Counted from the stretch's first letter, positions 1 through 8,007 are shown. The stretch is 64,000 nucleotides of DNA from Streptomyces cyaneochromogenes (GCF_003963535.1 NZ_CP034539.1:6262001-6326000); one strand, 5' to 3'. Notes: generated from the letters alone by a model not told the origin. Numbers and translations are program-made.

Positions 1-204
1 GGCTACGGTGCGCTCAAGACGGACCTCGCCGAGGTCATGGTCGAGTTCGTGACGCCCTTCAGGGAGCGCACCCAGCAGTATCTGGACGACCCGGAGACCC
101 TGGACTCGATCCTGGCCAAGGGCGCGGAGAAGGCGCGTGCCGTCGCCGCGGAGACGCTCTCCCAGGCGTACGACAAGGTGGGCTTCCTGCCCGCCAAGCA
201 CTGA
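1..204 (+). CDS. trpS: Tryptophan-tRNA ligase, C-terminal end (partial)
   Basis: The last 67 codons of a gene that begins before the window. The peptide opens GYGALKTDLAEVMVEF and has the helical tail typical of bacterial tryptophanyl-tRNA synthetases (YGxLKxxLAE, then PxxER..LxDP). The enzyme charges tRNA-Trp with tryptophan in the cytosol. Only the tRNA-anticodon-side helical tail is visible; the HIGH and KMSKS signatures lie outside. Identification rests on tail similarity and on the following 2'-5' RNA ligase family gene, which I recall next to trpS in Streptomyces. Confidence 0.85.
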   Translation, partial: GYGALKTDLAEVMVEFVTPFRERTQQYLDDPETLDSILAKGAEKARAVAAETLSQAYDKVGFLPAKH

Positions 205-418
205 GCCCGTCCCACGGCTCACGGCCGGAACACGGCCGTACCACCGCACAGCGCTGCACATCACTACGGTTGCGCCTGCCCGCAGCACAGCCGGGGCCGT
301 ACAGTCGATAGCCGAGTGGCCGCATCAGCGGTCACTCACGCTCACCAACCGGGCATGAGCTCATCACAGAACGGGCTCACAACAGGACGAGCTCCTCGCG
401 ACGGACGGGCTCACCGAC
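205..418. other. Intergenic spacer
   Basis: 214 bases between trpS and the 2'-5' RNA ligase gene. A weak imperfect hairpin (ACGGCC, 7-base loop, GGCCGT, about 219-237) lies just after trpS and may help end transcription. Nothing else is recognised. Confidence 0.4.
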
Positions 419-1015
419 ATGACGACAGGAGACGACGTGGGGACCGTAACGATCGGTGTGTCGATCGCGGTCCCGGAGCCTCACGGCAGCCTGCTCCAGG
501 AGCGGCGCGCGGGCTTCGGCGACGCCGCTGCTCACGGCATCCCCACGCATGTCACGCTGCTGCCGCCGACAGAGGTCGACGCTTCGCTGCTGCCCGCGAT
601 CGAGGCACATCTCGTCGAGGTCGCGGCCGCCGGCCGCCCCTTCCCGATGCGGCTGTCCGGCACCGGCACCTTCCGGCCCCTCTCGCCGGTCGTCTTCGTC
701 CAGGTCGTCGAGGGCGCCGAGGCCTGCACGTGGTTGCAGAAGCAGGTCCGCGACGCCTCCGGGCCCGTCGCGCGCGAACTGCAGTTCCCGTACCACCCGC
801 ATGTCACGGTCGCGCACGGCATCGACGACGCGTCGATGGACCGCGCCTTCGAGGAACTCGCCGACTACGAGGCCGGCTGGCCCTGCACCGGCTTCGCCCT
901 CTACGAACAGGGCGCCGACGGCGTGTGGCGCAGGCTGAGGGACTTCGTCTTCGGGGGGCCGGTGGTGCCGCCGCAGCCGGGGCACGCGGAGCGCGGGTCC
1001 ATTCCCGCGAGTTAG
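419..1015 (+). CDS. 2'-5' RNA ligase family protein
   Basis: A 198-residue cytosolic protein of the 2H phosphoesterase superfamily. Two HxT motifs are visible: HVT at residues 44-46 (THVTLLPP) and HVT at 128-130 (HPHVTVAHGI), the catalytic pair that acts on 2',3'-cyclic or 2'-5' phosphodiester bonds in RNA or nucleotides. Length is normal for the family. The ATG at 419 has no strong ribosome site, but the domain starts near residue 10, so little can be missing. It follows trpS on the same strand and is convergent with the DprE2-like gene. The substrate in Streptomyces is unknown; ligase activity is a historical name and cyclic-phosphodiesterase activity is as likely. Confidence 0.85.
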   Translation: MTTGDDVGTVTIGVSIAVPEPHGSLLQERRAGFGDAAAHGIPTHVTLLPPTEVDASLLPAIEAHLVEVAAAGRPFPMRLSGTGTFRPLSPVVFVQVVEGAEACTWLQKQVRDASGPVARELQFPYHPHVTVAHGIDDASMDRAFEELADYEAGWPCTGFALYEQGADGVWRRLRDFVFGGPVVPPQPGHAERGSIPAS

Positions 1016-1123
1016 CTCCGCAGGTAGGGCCGCGACCACGGAAGTGCCGTGATGTGTCCTCGGTCCTCGGTCCCCGGTCGTCTGCGGCACGCGCGCGTGG
1101 ATGCTTACGACGCGCCCCGAGCC

Positions 1124-1879
1124 CTAGATCGGCAGTCGCCGGAACGCCACCCGAGGCACATGCCGCAGGGCCGACATCACGACCCTGAGCGCGCCCGGCA
1201 CCCACACCGTCTCCGAGCGCCGTCGCAGGCCCAGTTCGATCGCCGTCGCCACCGCCTCGGGAGTGGTCGCCAGCGGGGCCTCCTCCAGGCCGGCGGTCAT
1301 CTTGGACCGTACGAATCCGGGGCGTACGACCATCACGTGGACGCCGGTGCCGTGCAGCGCGTCGCCCAGGCCCTGGCAGAAGACGTCCAGGCCGGCCTTG
1401 CTGGAGCCGTAGATGAAGTTGGCGCGGCGGGCCCGCTCGCCGGCGACGGAGGACAGGACGACGAGCGAGCCGTGACCCTGGGACTGGAGTGCGCTCGCGC
1501 TGACCAGGCTCGCCGACACGGCGCCCGTGTAGTTGGTCTGGGCGACCCGCACGGCGTTCAGCGGCGCGCGCTCGTCACGTGCCTGGTCGCCGAGGACTCC
1601 GAAGGCGAGCAGCACCATGTCGATGTCGCCCTCCGCGAAGACCTTGCCGAGCACCGTCTCGTGGGACTCGGGGTCCAGCGCGTCGAAGGCCACGGTGCGC
1701 ACGTCCGCCCCCAGGGCGCGCAGGTCGGCGGCGGACCGCTCCAGGGCGTGCGACGGGCGGCCCGCCAGCCAGACCGTGCGGGTACGGCGCGCGATCAGGC
1801 GGCGCGTGGTGGCCAGCGCGATCTCGGACGTACCGCCGAGGACGAGCAGGGACTGGGGGATGCCGAAGGCGTCCTTCAC
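1124..1879 (-). CDS. Short-chain dehydrogenase, DprE2-like (decaprenylphosphoryl-2-keto-ribose reductase)
   Basis: A 251-residue classical-size SDR. A nucleotide-binding GGTSEI stretch lies at residues 15-20, and the catalytic Ser (about 143-144) and YxxxK (Tyr157, Lys161, in YGSSKAGLD) are present. GGTSEIALA in place of TGxxxGIG is typical of DprE2, which reduces the 2'-keto intermediate made by DprE1 to decaprenylphosphoryl-D-arabinose with NADH. The GTG start at 1879 is fixed by an AGGAG six bases upstream. The DprE1-like gene lies upstream on the same strand, separated by about 100 bases of tandem repeats. The DprE2 assignment rests on motif style plus this neighbour; as a lone SDR it would be much less specific. 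Confidence 0.85.
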   Translation of the reverse strand: MKDAFGIPQSLLVLGGTSEIALATTRRLIARRTRTVWLAGRPSHALERSAADLRALGADVRTVAFDALDPESHETVLGKVFAEGDIDMVLLAFGVLGDQARDERAPLNAVRVAQTNYTGAVSASLVSASALQSQGHGSLVVLSSVAGERARRANFIYGSSKAGLDVFCQGLGDALHGTGVHVMVVRPGFVRSKMTAGLEEAPLATTPEAVATAIELGLRRRSETVWVPGALRVVMSALRHVPRVAFRRLPI

Positions 1880-1895
1880 GACAGCTCCTAGAGAT

Positions 1896-1946
1896 CTGAG
1901 AGTCCGAGAAACCTGAGAGTCCGAGGGACCTGAGAGTCCGAGAGAC
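1896..1946. repeat. 17-bp tandem repeat, three copies
   Basis: Three head-to-tail copies of a 17-base unit, CTGAGAGTCCGAGRRAC, at 1896-1912, 1913-1929 and 1930-1946. They differ only at positions 14-15 (AA, GG, AG). A partial fourth copy (CTGA) begins at 1947. The array fills the gap between the DprE1-like stop (1982) and the DprE2-like GTG (1879), so it would be transcribed in the leader of the DprE2-like gene. Confidence 0.9.
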
Positions 1947-1981
1947 CTGATGGCGGGTGTTGCGGGCGAGGCGGCCGGGTT

Positions 1982-3358
1982 CTACAGGCCGAGGCGGCGG
2001 GCCAGGTCCGACACGAACACCCCGTGCGGGTCGATCTCGGCGCGCAGGGCGCGGAAGTCGGCCACACGCGGGTACATCGCGGCGAGCAGCTCGGGCCGCA
2101 GCCGGGCGTCCTTGGCCAGATAGACACGTCCGCCGGCCGCGGCCACCTCCTCGTCCAGCGCGTCGAGGAGGGCGCCGAGGCCGGGCAGACCGGCCGGGAT
2201 GTCCAGAGCGAGCGTCCAGCCGGGCAGGGGGAAGGAGAGCCAGCCCGGGTCGGCCTCCCCGAAGCGCTTGAGGACGGCCAGGAAGGACGGGCAGCGGTGC
2301 TCGCAGACGCGCCGCACGATCCGGCGCAGTGTGTCCTCCTGGCCGCGTCCGACGACGAACTGGTACTGCACGAAGCCGCCCCGGCCGTAGATCCGGTTCC
2401 AGTGGGGCACGCCGTCCAGCGGGTGGAAGAAGGAGGTGAGCTTCTGCAGTTCGCCGGTACGCGCGCGTGGGGCTGTGCGATACCAGAGGTCGTTGAACCA
2501 GCTCACCGTACGGCGGCTCAGCAGCCCCTCCGGAAGGAAGGCGGGCGCGGCAGGGAGGCGGGAGGGGTTGAAGGCGAGCGGGTCTCTACGCGCGCGCGTG
2601 CCTTCGCGCAGCGCCTCCAGGGGTGCGTGGTCGCCGCGCGTGAGGACCGCACGCCCCATCTCCGCGCCGCGTGCCAGCAGGTCGATCCACGCGACCGAGT
2701 AGCGGTAGTGGTCGTCGGTGGCGACCAGGCGGGCCATCAGGTCGTCCAGGTCCCGCGCGCGCTCCGTGTCGACCGACATCAGTGACGTTTCCACCGGCTG
2801 GAGCTGGACCGTCGCGGTCAGGATCACGCCGGTCAGGCCCATGCCGCCGGTGGTCGCGTCGAACAGGGGGGTGCCGCGGCGGACCATGCGGATCCCGCCG
2901 TCGGCGGTCAGGAGTTCCAGCGACAGGACATGGCGGGAGAAGGTGCCCGAGACGTGGTGGTTCTTGCCGTGGATGTCGGCCCCGATCGCGCCGCCGACCG
3001 TCACATGGCGGGTGCCGGGGGTCACCGGCACGAACCAGCCGAGCGGGAGCAGCACCTCCATGAGCCGGTGCAGCGAGACTCCCGCGTCGCACAGCACGGT
3101 GCCGCCGTCGGCGTCGATCGCGTGGATGCGGTCCAGGCCCGTCATGTCGAACACCGCGCCCCCGGCGTTCTGCGCCGCGTCCCCGTACGCCCGCCCCAGG
3201 CCCCTGGGGATGCCTCCGCGGGCCCCGCAGTCCCGGACGGCGGCCGCGGCCTCCTCGTAGGTCCGTGGGCGGATCAGACGGGCGGTGGTGGGGGCGGTGC
3301 GGCCCCATCCCGTGACGGAGACGGTGTCGGCAGGCATGTCGGCGACCGTAGCGCCCAT
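1982..3358 (-). CDS. FAD-binding oxidoreductase, DprE1-like (decaprenylphosphoryl-ribose 2-oxidase)
   Basis: A 458-residue protein of the VAO/PCMH-type FAD oxidase family. The N-terminal half carries the FAD-binding core, including GRAYGDAAQN and the DprE1 signature GADIHGKNHHVSGTFSRHV. The C-terminal half has the SFLAVLKRFG...LSFPLPGWTLALDIP stretch equivalent to the substrate and benzothiazinone-binding region of mycobacterial DprE1. The reaction oxidises the 2' hydroxyl of decaprenylphosphoryl-ribose, the first half of epimerisation to arabinose. It lies upstream of the DprE2-like gene on the same strand and divergent from the PAP2/UbiA/GtrA genes. The start may be ATG 3358 or ATG 3334; neither has a clear ribosome site. 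No signal peptide, as in mycobacteria. Confidence 0.87.
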   Translation of the reverse strand: MGATVADMPADTVSVTGWGRTAPTTARLIRPRTYEEAAAAVRDCGARGGIPRGLGRAYGDAAQNAGGAVFDMTGLDRIHAIDADGGTVLCDAGVSLHRLMEVLLPLGWFVPVTPGTRHVTVGGAIGADIHGKNHHVSGTFSRHVLSLELLTADGGIRMVRRGTPLFDATTGGMGLTGVILTATVQLQPVETSLMSVDTERARDLDDLMARLVATDDHYRYSVAWIDLLARGAEMGRAVLTRGDHAPLEALREGTRARRDPLAFNPSRLPAAPAFLPEGLLSRRTVSWFNDLWYRTAPRARTGELQKLTSFFHPLDGVPHWNRIYGRGGFVQYQFVVGRGQEDTLRRIVRRVCEHRCPSFLAVLKRFGEADPGWLSFPLPGWTLALDIPAGLPGLGALLDALDEEVAAAGGRVYLAKDARLRPELLAAMYPRVADFRALRAEIDPHGVFVSDLARRLGL

Positions 3359-3470
3359 TTATGGGCGGTCAGTTCTGAAACATTCCTTCTCTCCCCAAAA
3401 TGGGTGATTAATGGGATGTCGTTCAATATTGCCGTAGTTCTTACGTCGGTGACGTGAACAGTGAGTCCAC
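3359..3470. promoter_or_regulatory. Divergent promoter region of the DprE-like and PAP2/UbiA/GtrA operons
   Basis: 112 bases, clearly AT-richer than the surroundings (for example 3395-3440), between two divergent transcription units of the same pathway. No single -35/-10 pair is convincing enough to assign. A short inverted repeat ACGTC-GGT-GACGT lies near 3443-3455, just before the PAP2 start. Confidence 0.55.
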
Positions 3471-4025
3471 ATGGATCACCTCGACGACAAGGACCACCTG
3501 GACGACAAGGACCACCGAAGCCTTCTGGGAGCGGACTGCCGAATCCTCTCGGCGTTCCATGCCCGCGGCCGTGACCCACGCGTCGCCTCCGCCGCGCGAG
3601 CCCTCTCTTGGGCGGGCGAACACGGCGCGCTGTGGCTGGCGGCGGGTCTCGTGGGGGCCGGCGTGGACGGTGGGCGGCGAGGAGCCTGGTTGCGGGGCAC
3701 GGCGCTCACCGCGGGCGCGCACCTCGTCAGCATGGGTGTGAAAAGGGTGGTGCGCCGACCGCGTCCGGCACATGTCGAGCCCCGCGTGCGCACGGCCGGC
3801 CGGCACTCCTTCCCGAGCTCCCACGCGACCTCCTCGGCGGCTGCCGCCGTCGCCTACGGCGCGCTCGGCGCGTACGCGATCCCGCCGCTGGCCGCCGCGA
3901 TGTGCCTGTCCCGCCTGGTCGTCGGCGTCCACTACCCCTCGGACGTGGCGGCGGGCGCGGCCCTGGGGGCGCTCGCGGCGTGCGTCGGGGCGGGCTGGGT
4001 GAGGGGAGGGGGCACCCATGCCTGA
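3471..4025 (+). CDS. PAP2-family membrane phosphatase (candidate decaprenylphosphoryl-phosphoribose phosphatase)
   Basis: A 184-residue membrane protein with all three PAP2 motifs: KX6RP (Lys91 to Pro99, KRVVRRPRP), PSSH (115-118) and SRX5H with Asp four on (Ser147, Arg148, His154, Asp158). Hydrophobic helices flank these. Members hydrolyse lipid phosphates at the membrane. In Mycobacterium tuberculosis a PAP2 protein (Rv3807c) sits beside the UbiA-type Rv3806c and is proposed to remove the 5-phosphate from decaprenylphosphoryl-5-phosphoribose; the same pairing here suggests that job. The N-terminus has a duplicated HLDDKD sequence (residues 3-8 and 9-14) coded by a short DNA repeat. Its end overlaps the UbiA-type start by 8 bases, so the two are probably translationally coupled. 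Confidence 0.87.
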   Translation: MDHLDDKDHLDDKDHRSLLGADCRILSAFHARGRDPRVASAARALSWAGEHGALWLAAGLVGAGVDGGRRGAWLRGTALTAGAHLVSMGVKRVVRRPRPAHVEPRVRTAGRHSFPSSHATSSAAAAVAYGALGAYAIPPLAAAMCLSRLVVGVHYPSDVAAGAALGALAACVGAGWVRGGGTHA

Positions 4026-5010
4026 GACCGCGCCCTTCACGAGTGCCGCACGCATCAGGCAAGCGGCGCTCCACGGGCAGCGCACGCCCTCACGGCAGGC
4101 CGCACCGCCACCCCGCGAAAGCGGCCTCCGCGGCGTGCTGAAAGGTCTCCTCCGGACTGCGCGCCCCAAGCAGTGGGTCAAGAACGTCCTGGTCATCGCG
4201 GCCCCGGCCGCCGCCGGCCGGCTCTTCTCGATCCACGCCCTGACCCAACTCGCGCTCGTCTTCGCCCTCTTCACGGCTTGTGCAGCCGCCGTCTACCTGA
4301 TCAACGACGCCCGCGACGCCGAGGCGGACCGCGCGCACCCCACCAAACGCCGCCGCCCGGTCGCCATCGGCCAGGTGCCCGTGCCCGTCGCCTACGCCGT
4401 CGGAGGCGTCCTCGCCGTCCTCGCGCCGGCCGCCGCGGCCTGGCTGACCGCGCCCTCTGTCGCGGCGCTGCTCACGGCGTACATCGGCATGCAACTGGCG
4501 TACTGCGTCAGCCTCAAGCACGTCCTGGTCGTCGACCTCGCCGTCGTCACGACCGGGTTCCTGATGCGGGCGATGGCCGGCGGGCTCGCGCTCGGGATCC
4601 CGCTGTCGCGCTGGTTCCTGATCACGACCGGCTTCGGGGCGCTGTTCATGGTGTCGGCCAAGCGCTACTCCGAGGCCGTGCAGATGGCCGGGAAGGCGGG
4701 CGCCACGCGCGCGTTGCTCACCGAGTACACCACCGGCTACCTGCGCTTCGTCTGGCAGTTGGCGGCCGGGGTCGCCGTCCTCGGGTACTGCCTGTGGGCC
4801 ATGGAGGAGGGCGGCGACCCGCACACCGACGTGCTGCCCTGGCGACAGCTGTCCATGGTCGCCTTCATCCTCGCGATCCTGCGCTACGCCGTCTTCGCCG
4901 ACCGCGGCACGGCGGGCGAACCCGAGGACGTCGTCCTGCGCGACCGCGCACTCGCCCTCATCGGTGTGGTGTGGCTGGCGATGTACGGGATGGCGGTGGC
5001 CAATTGGTAG
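4018..5010 (+). CDS. UbiA-family prenyltransferase, decaprenyl-phosphate phosphoribosyltransferase type
   Basis: A 330-residue polytopic protein of the UbiA superfamily. The magnesium-binding NDxxDxxxD motif is at residues 96-104 (NDARDAEADRAHPTKRRRP), and a second conserved loop (LMRAMAGG, then VSAKRYSEA) sits in the middle. Both the motif context and the start (RTARPKQWVKNVLV) match the actinobacterial DPPR-synthase subgroup, which moves 5-phosphoribose from PRPP onto decaprenyl phosphate, rather than quinone enzymes. About eight or nine membrane helices can be seen. It overlaps the PAP2 gene and the downstream GtrA gene, giving a three-gene operon. Confidence 0.88.
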   Translation: MPETAPFTSAARIRQAALHGQRTPSRQAAPPPRESGLRGVLKGLLRTARPKQWVKNVLVIAAPAAAGRLFSIHALTQLALVFALFTACAAAVYLINDARDAEADRAHPTKRRRPVAIGQVPVPVAYAVGGVLAVLAPAAAAWLTAPSVAALLTAYIGMQLAYCVSLKHVLVVDLAVVTTGFLMRAMAGGLALGIPLSRWFLITTGFGALFMVSAKRYSEAVQMAGKAGATRALLTEYTTGYLRFVWQLAAGVAVLGYCLWAMEEGGDPHTDVLPWRQLSMVAFILAILRYAVFADRGTAGEPEDVVLRDRALALIGVVWLAMYGMAVANW

Positions 5011-5585
5011 GCACGCGCGCGTGGAGCCACCGCGAACCCCCGCCCCCGACCCGGACCCCGCCCCCGACCCGGACCCCGCCCCCGACCCGGACCCCGCACA
5101 CGGCCCCGGCAGGAGATCACCGCGCGCCCCCATCCGCGCCCCCACCCCCACCCACCGGCCGGAGAACCACCCGCGCCGAACTCCTCGGGTTCGCCACCGT
5201 CGGCCTCCTCGCCTACGCCGTGGACCTCGCCCTCTTCACCTGTCTCCGCGGCCCCGCCGCCCTCGGCCCCCTCACCGCCAAGGCCCTGTCCTTCGTCGCC
5301 GGATGCGCGGTCGCCTACGCCGGGAACGCCCTCGGCACCTACCGCCACACGCGGCCGAGGGGCCTGCGCCCCTGTGCCGTCTTCCTCGCGGTGAACGCCG
5401 CCGGGGCGGCCGTACAACTGCTGTGCCTCACCGTGAGCCACTACGGCCTCGGACTCACCTCCCGGCGTGCGGACACCGTCTCCGGGGCCGGAATCGGCAT
5501 GGCGCTGGCTACTGTCGTGCGGTTTTGGGGCACTCGGACATTGGTCTTCCGCACGGAGGGCAGAGTCGGATCATGGACTGGCTGA
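5004..5585 (+). CDS. GtrA-family membrane protein with proline-rich N-terminus
   Basis: The body (from about 5180) is a GtrA domain with four membrane helices (ELLGFATVGLLAYAVDLALF, then KALSFVAGCAVAYAGN, AVFLAVNAAGAAVQLLC and a final helix ending in RFWGTRTLVF). GtrA proteins help move or anchor polyprenyl-linked sugars; the M. tuberculosis relative Rv3789 lies beside dprE1 and dprE2. The start is uncertain: TTG 5004, overlapping the UbiA-type stop, is the most downstream in-frame start before the domain, and GTG 4971 is an alternative. Either way the first 60 residues are a Pro/Thr-rich stretch encoded by an 18-base tandem repeat (about 5043-5098). The last bases overlap the YihY start at 5573. 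Confidence 0.8.
   Translation: MVGTRAWSHREPPPPTRTPPPTRTPPPTRTPHTAPAGDHRAPPSAPPPPPTGRRTTRAELLGFATVGLLAYAVDLALFTCLRGPAALGPLTAKALSFVAGCAVAYAGNALGTYRHTRPRGLRPCAVFLAVNAAGAAVQLLCLTVSHYGLGLTSRRADTVSGAGIGMALATVVRFWGTRTLVFRTEGRVGSWTG
5043..5098. repeat. 18-bp tandem repeat inside the GtrA gene
   Basis: About three copies of an 18-base unit (CCCGACCCGGACCCCGCC) in a row. In the GtrA reading frame they encode PPPTRT repeats ahead of the membrane domain, so length changes in multiples of 18 would stay in frame. Confidence 0.85.
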
Positions 5586-6682
5586 AGAAACTTCCCGGCG
5601 TCGGGCCCGCGGTGACCCGGCTGATGGCCACGCACGCGTGGCGGTCGTACGAGCGCATGGACCGGGTGAAGTGGACACAACTGGCCGCCGCGATGACCTT
5701 CATCAGCTTCATCGCGCTCTTCCCGTTGCTGACGCTGTCCGCCGCCATCGCCGCCGCGACCCTCAGCCAGGAGCAGCAGAACAAGCTGGAGGACAAGCTC
5801 GCCGACCAGGTGCCCGGCATCTCCGAACAGCTCAACATCGACGGCCTGGTCCAGAACGCCGGAACCGTCGGGCTCATCGCCGGCGCCGTCCTGCTGTTCA
5901 CCGGCATCAGCTGGGTCGGCTCCATGCGGGAATGTCTGCGCGCGGTGTGGGAGCTCCCCGACGAGGAGGAGAACCCCGTCCTGCGCACGGCCAAGGACGC
6001 CGGCATCCTGGTCGGCCTCGGCGGCGCCCTCCTCGTGACGATCGCGGCCTCCACGGTCGCCTCCACCATGGTCGGCTGGATCACCCGGCAGCTCGGCATC
6101 GACGAGGGCGGCTGGGGCGGGATCCTGCTGCGCGTCGCCGCGTTCCTCGTGGCCGTACTCGCCGGCTTCCTGGTCCTGCTGTACGTCCTGACCCTGCTGC
6201 CCGGCGTCGAGCCGCCACGCCGTCGGCTGCTGGTGGCCGCGCTGATCGGCGCGATCGGGTTCGAACTGCTGAAGCTGCTGCTGAGCGGCTATATGCAGGG
6301 CGTGGCCACGAAGAGCATGTACGGCGCGTTCGGCGTGCCGGTCGCCCTGCTGCTGTGGATCAACTTCACATCGAAGCTGGTGGTGTTCTGCGCCGCCTGG
6401 ACGGCGACGCAGGGCAAGGACATCGAACTCGCCGACGCGTCCGAGGACTCAGGCGGCGAGCCCGAGGAGTCGGCCGGCGGACCCGAGGAATCGGCCGACG
6501 GACCCGAGGAATCGGCCGACGGCGGCTCCGGGAGCTCTGCCGACGAGTCCCGTGAACGGGCGGCCGACGAGTCCCGTGAACGGGCCAACGAGCCCCAGGA
6601 ATCCGCCGACGCGCCCAGGAAACCCGACGTCAGGAACGACCCCGACGACGCACCAGGTCGGGCAGCGGCCACCGGCGGTTGA
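5573..6682 (+). CDS. YihY/virulence-factor-BrkB family membrane protein
   Basis: A 369-residue integral membrane protein with six hydrophobic segments and the family opening (WRSYERMDRVKWTQLAAAMTFISFIALFPLL...). The family was once called ribonuclease BN, now abandoned; the true role is unknown. ATG 5573 is preceded by GGAGG at 5555-5559. The last 85 residues are an acidic, Ser/Glu-rich tail with repeated EESADGP units, probably cytosolic and disordered. It overlaps the GtrA gene by 13 bases, so is likely in the same operon, and its 3' end overlaps the convergent carboxypeptidase gene by 53 bases. Confidence 0.88.
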   Translation: MDWLKKLPGVGPAVTRLMATHAWRSYERMDRVKWTQLAAAMTFISFIALFPLLTLSAAIAAATLSQEQQNKLEDKLADQVPGISEQLNIDGLVQNAGTVGLIAGAVLLFTGISWVGSMRECLRAVWELPDEEENPVLRTAKDAGILVGLGGALLVTIAASTVASTMVGWITRQLGIDEGGWGGILLRVAAFLVAVLAGFLVLLYVLTLLPGVEPPRRRLLVAALIGAIGFELLKLLLSGYMQGVATKSMYGAFGVPVALLLWINFTSKLVVFCAAWTATQGKDIELADASEDSGGEPEESAGGPEESADGPEESADGGSGSSADESRERAADESRERANEPQESADAPRKPDVRNDPDDAPGRAAATGG

Positions 6683-7943
6683 TCAGGAATGCGCCCGCGG
6701 CGAGCAGCACCAGCACCCCGCCGGCGATCCCGATTGCGACGCCGATGCCGGTCGAGCCGCCCGCGGCCGAGGCGCCCACCGCCGGCTTCGAGGACCCCTG
6801 GCCGTCCCCGGTGCCCCCGGCCTCCCCGGAGTCGTTCGCACCCGGCTGCGCGCTGGCCTGCGCCGCGCTCTTCGGCGGCACCAGCTCACCCACCGGCTGG
6901 ACCTTGCCGGCCGCCTTGAAGCCCCAGTCGAAGAGCCTCGCGGTCTCCTTGTAGACCTCGTTGTGCTCGCTCTTCTCCGGGTTCATGACCGTGACGAGCA
7001 GCACCTTCCCGCCCCGTTCGGCCACGCCGGTGAAGGTGGCACCGGCGTTCGTGGTGTTGCCGTTCTTGACGCCGGCGATGCCCTGGTAGACGGGGACGTC
7101 GCTGTCGCCGGCCAGCAGCCGGTTGGTGTTCTGGATCTCGAAGGTCTCGCGGACCGACTTGCCCTTCTTGTTCTTCTTCGTCTCGCCCGGGAACTTGGCG
7201 GTGACGGTCGAGCAGTACTCGCGGAAGTCCTTCTTCTGCAGCCCGGAGCGAGCGATCAGGGTGAGGTCGTACGCCGACGAGACCTGACCCGGTTCGTCGT
7301 AGCCGTCGGGCGACATCGCGTGCGTGTCGAGGGCCTGCAGTTCCTCGGCGTGCTCGTTCATCTCCTTGACGGTGTTCTTGATGCCCTTGTTCATCTTCGA
7401 CAGGACGTGCACGGCGTCGTTGCCGGAGCGCAGGAAGACCCCGAGCCACAGGTCGTGGACGGAGTACGTCTCGCCCTCCTTTATCCCGACCATGCTGGAG
7501 CCGGAACCGACGTCCGCCAGGTCGGACGGGACGACCTTGTGCTCCATGGTCTTCGGGAACTTCGGCAGCACCGTGTCGGCGAACAGCATCTTCATGGTGC
7601 TCGCGGGCGCCAGCCGCCAGTGCGCGTTGTGCGCGGCGAGCACCTCGCCGGACTCGGCGTCGGCGACGACCCAGGAGCGGGCGGTCAGGTCCTTGGGCAG
7701 GACGGGGACGCCGCTCGCCAGGTTCACCTGCGTGCCGGGCTGACCGAGCCGCTCGCCGCCCACGGTCGACATGTTCGCCGGGGGAGTGGCCGAGGGGCTC
7801 GTACTCGGTGACGGCTTGGGAGCCGCGTGGGAGACGGGCGCGGTCAGTGCGAGGGACGACAGGACGGCGGAGGTGACCAGCAGGGATCGCCTGGCGGTCT
7901 TCTTGGGTGCGGGCACGAGCGAGAACGTACATGCCGTTCCCAT
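6630..7943 (-). CDS. D-alanyl-D-alanine carboxypeptidase (low-molecular-weight PBP)
   Basis: 437 residues from ATG 7943. Order: signal peptide (about 1-40, ending VSHAAP), Ser/Pro-rich linker, penicillin-binding catalytic domain (about 80-350), Ala/Ser/Gly-rich linker, and a C-terminal membrane helix with a short basic tail. The catalytic SxxK is STMK (Ser115, Lys118) and the second motif SGN (173-175). The third motif, normally KTG, reads KNG (293-295). Such enzymes trim the terminal D-alanine from peptidoglycan stem peptides outside the membrane. A GTG ten codons downstream (VPAPKK) could be the true start. Divergent from the SCO4848-like gene and convergent, with overlap, with yihY. Confidence 0.9.
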   Translation of the reverse strand: MGTACTFSLVPAPKKTARRSLLVTSAVLSSLALTAPVSHAAPKPSPSTSPSATPPANMSTVGGERLGQPGTQVNLASGVPVLPKDLTARSWVVADAESGEVLAAHNAHWRLAPASTMKMLFADTVLPKFPKTMEHKVVPSDLADVGSGSSMVGIKEGETYSVHDLWLGVFLRSGNDAVHVLSKMNKGIKNTVKEMNEHAEELQALDTHAMSPDGYDEPGQVSSAYDLTLIARSGLQKKDFREYCSTVTAKFPGETKKNKKGKSVRETFEIQNTNRLLAGDSDVPVYQGIAGVKNGNTTNAGATFTGVAERGGKVLLVTVMNPEKSEHNEVYKETARLFDWGFKAAGKVQPVGELVPPKSAAQASAQPGANDSGEAGGTGDGQGSSKPAVGASAAGGSTGIGVAIGIAGGVLVLLAAGAFLINRRWPLPDLVRRRGRS

Positions 7944-8007
7944 GGAAGTCCCGCGTCCACCCCCACCCCGCTCGGAGAACCGGACACGCGACGGTGATAC
8001 TGAACCT

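Noticed and set aside
1896..1946. Possible CRISPR-like array
   Set aside because: Units are directly adjacent with no spacers, and there are no cas genes.
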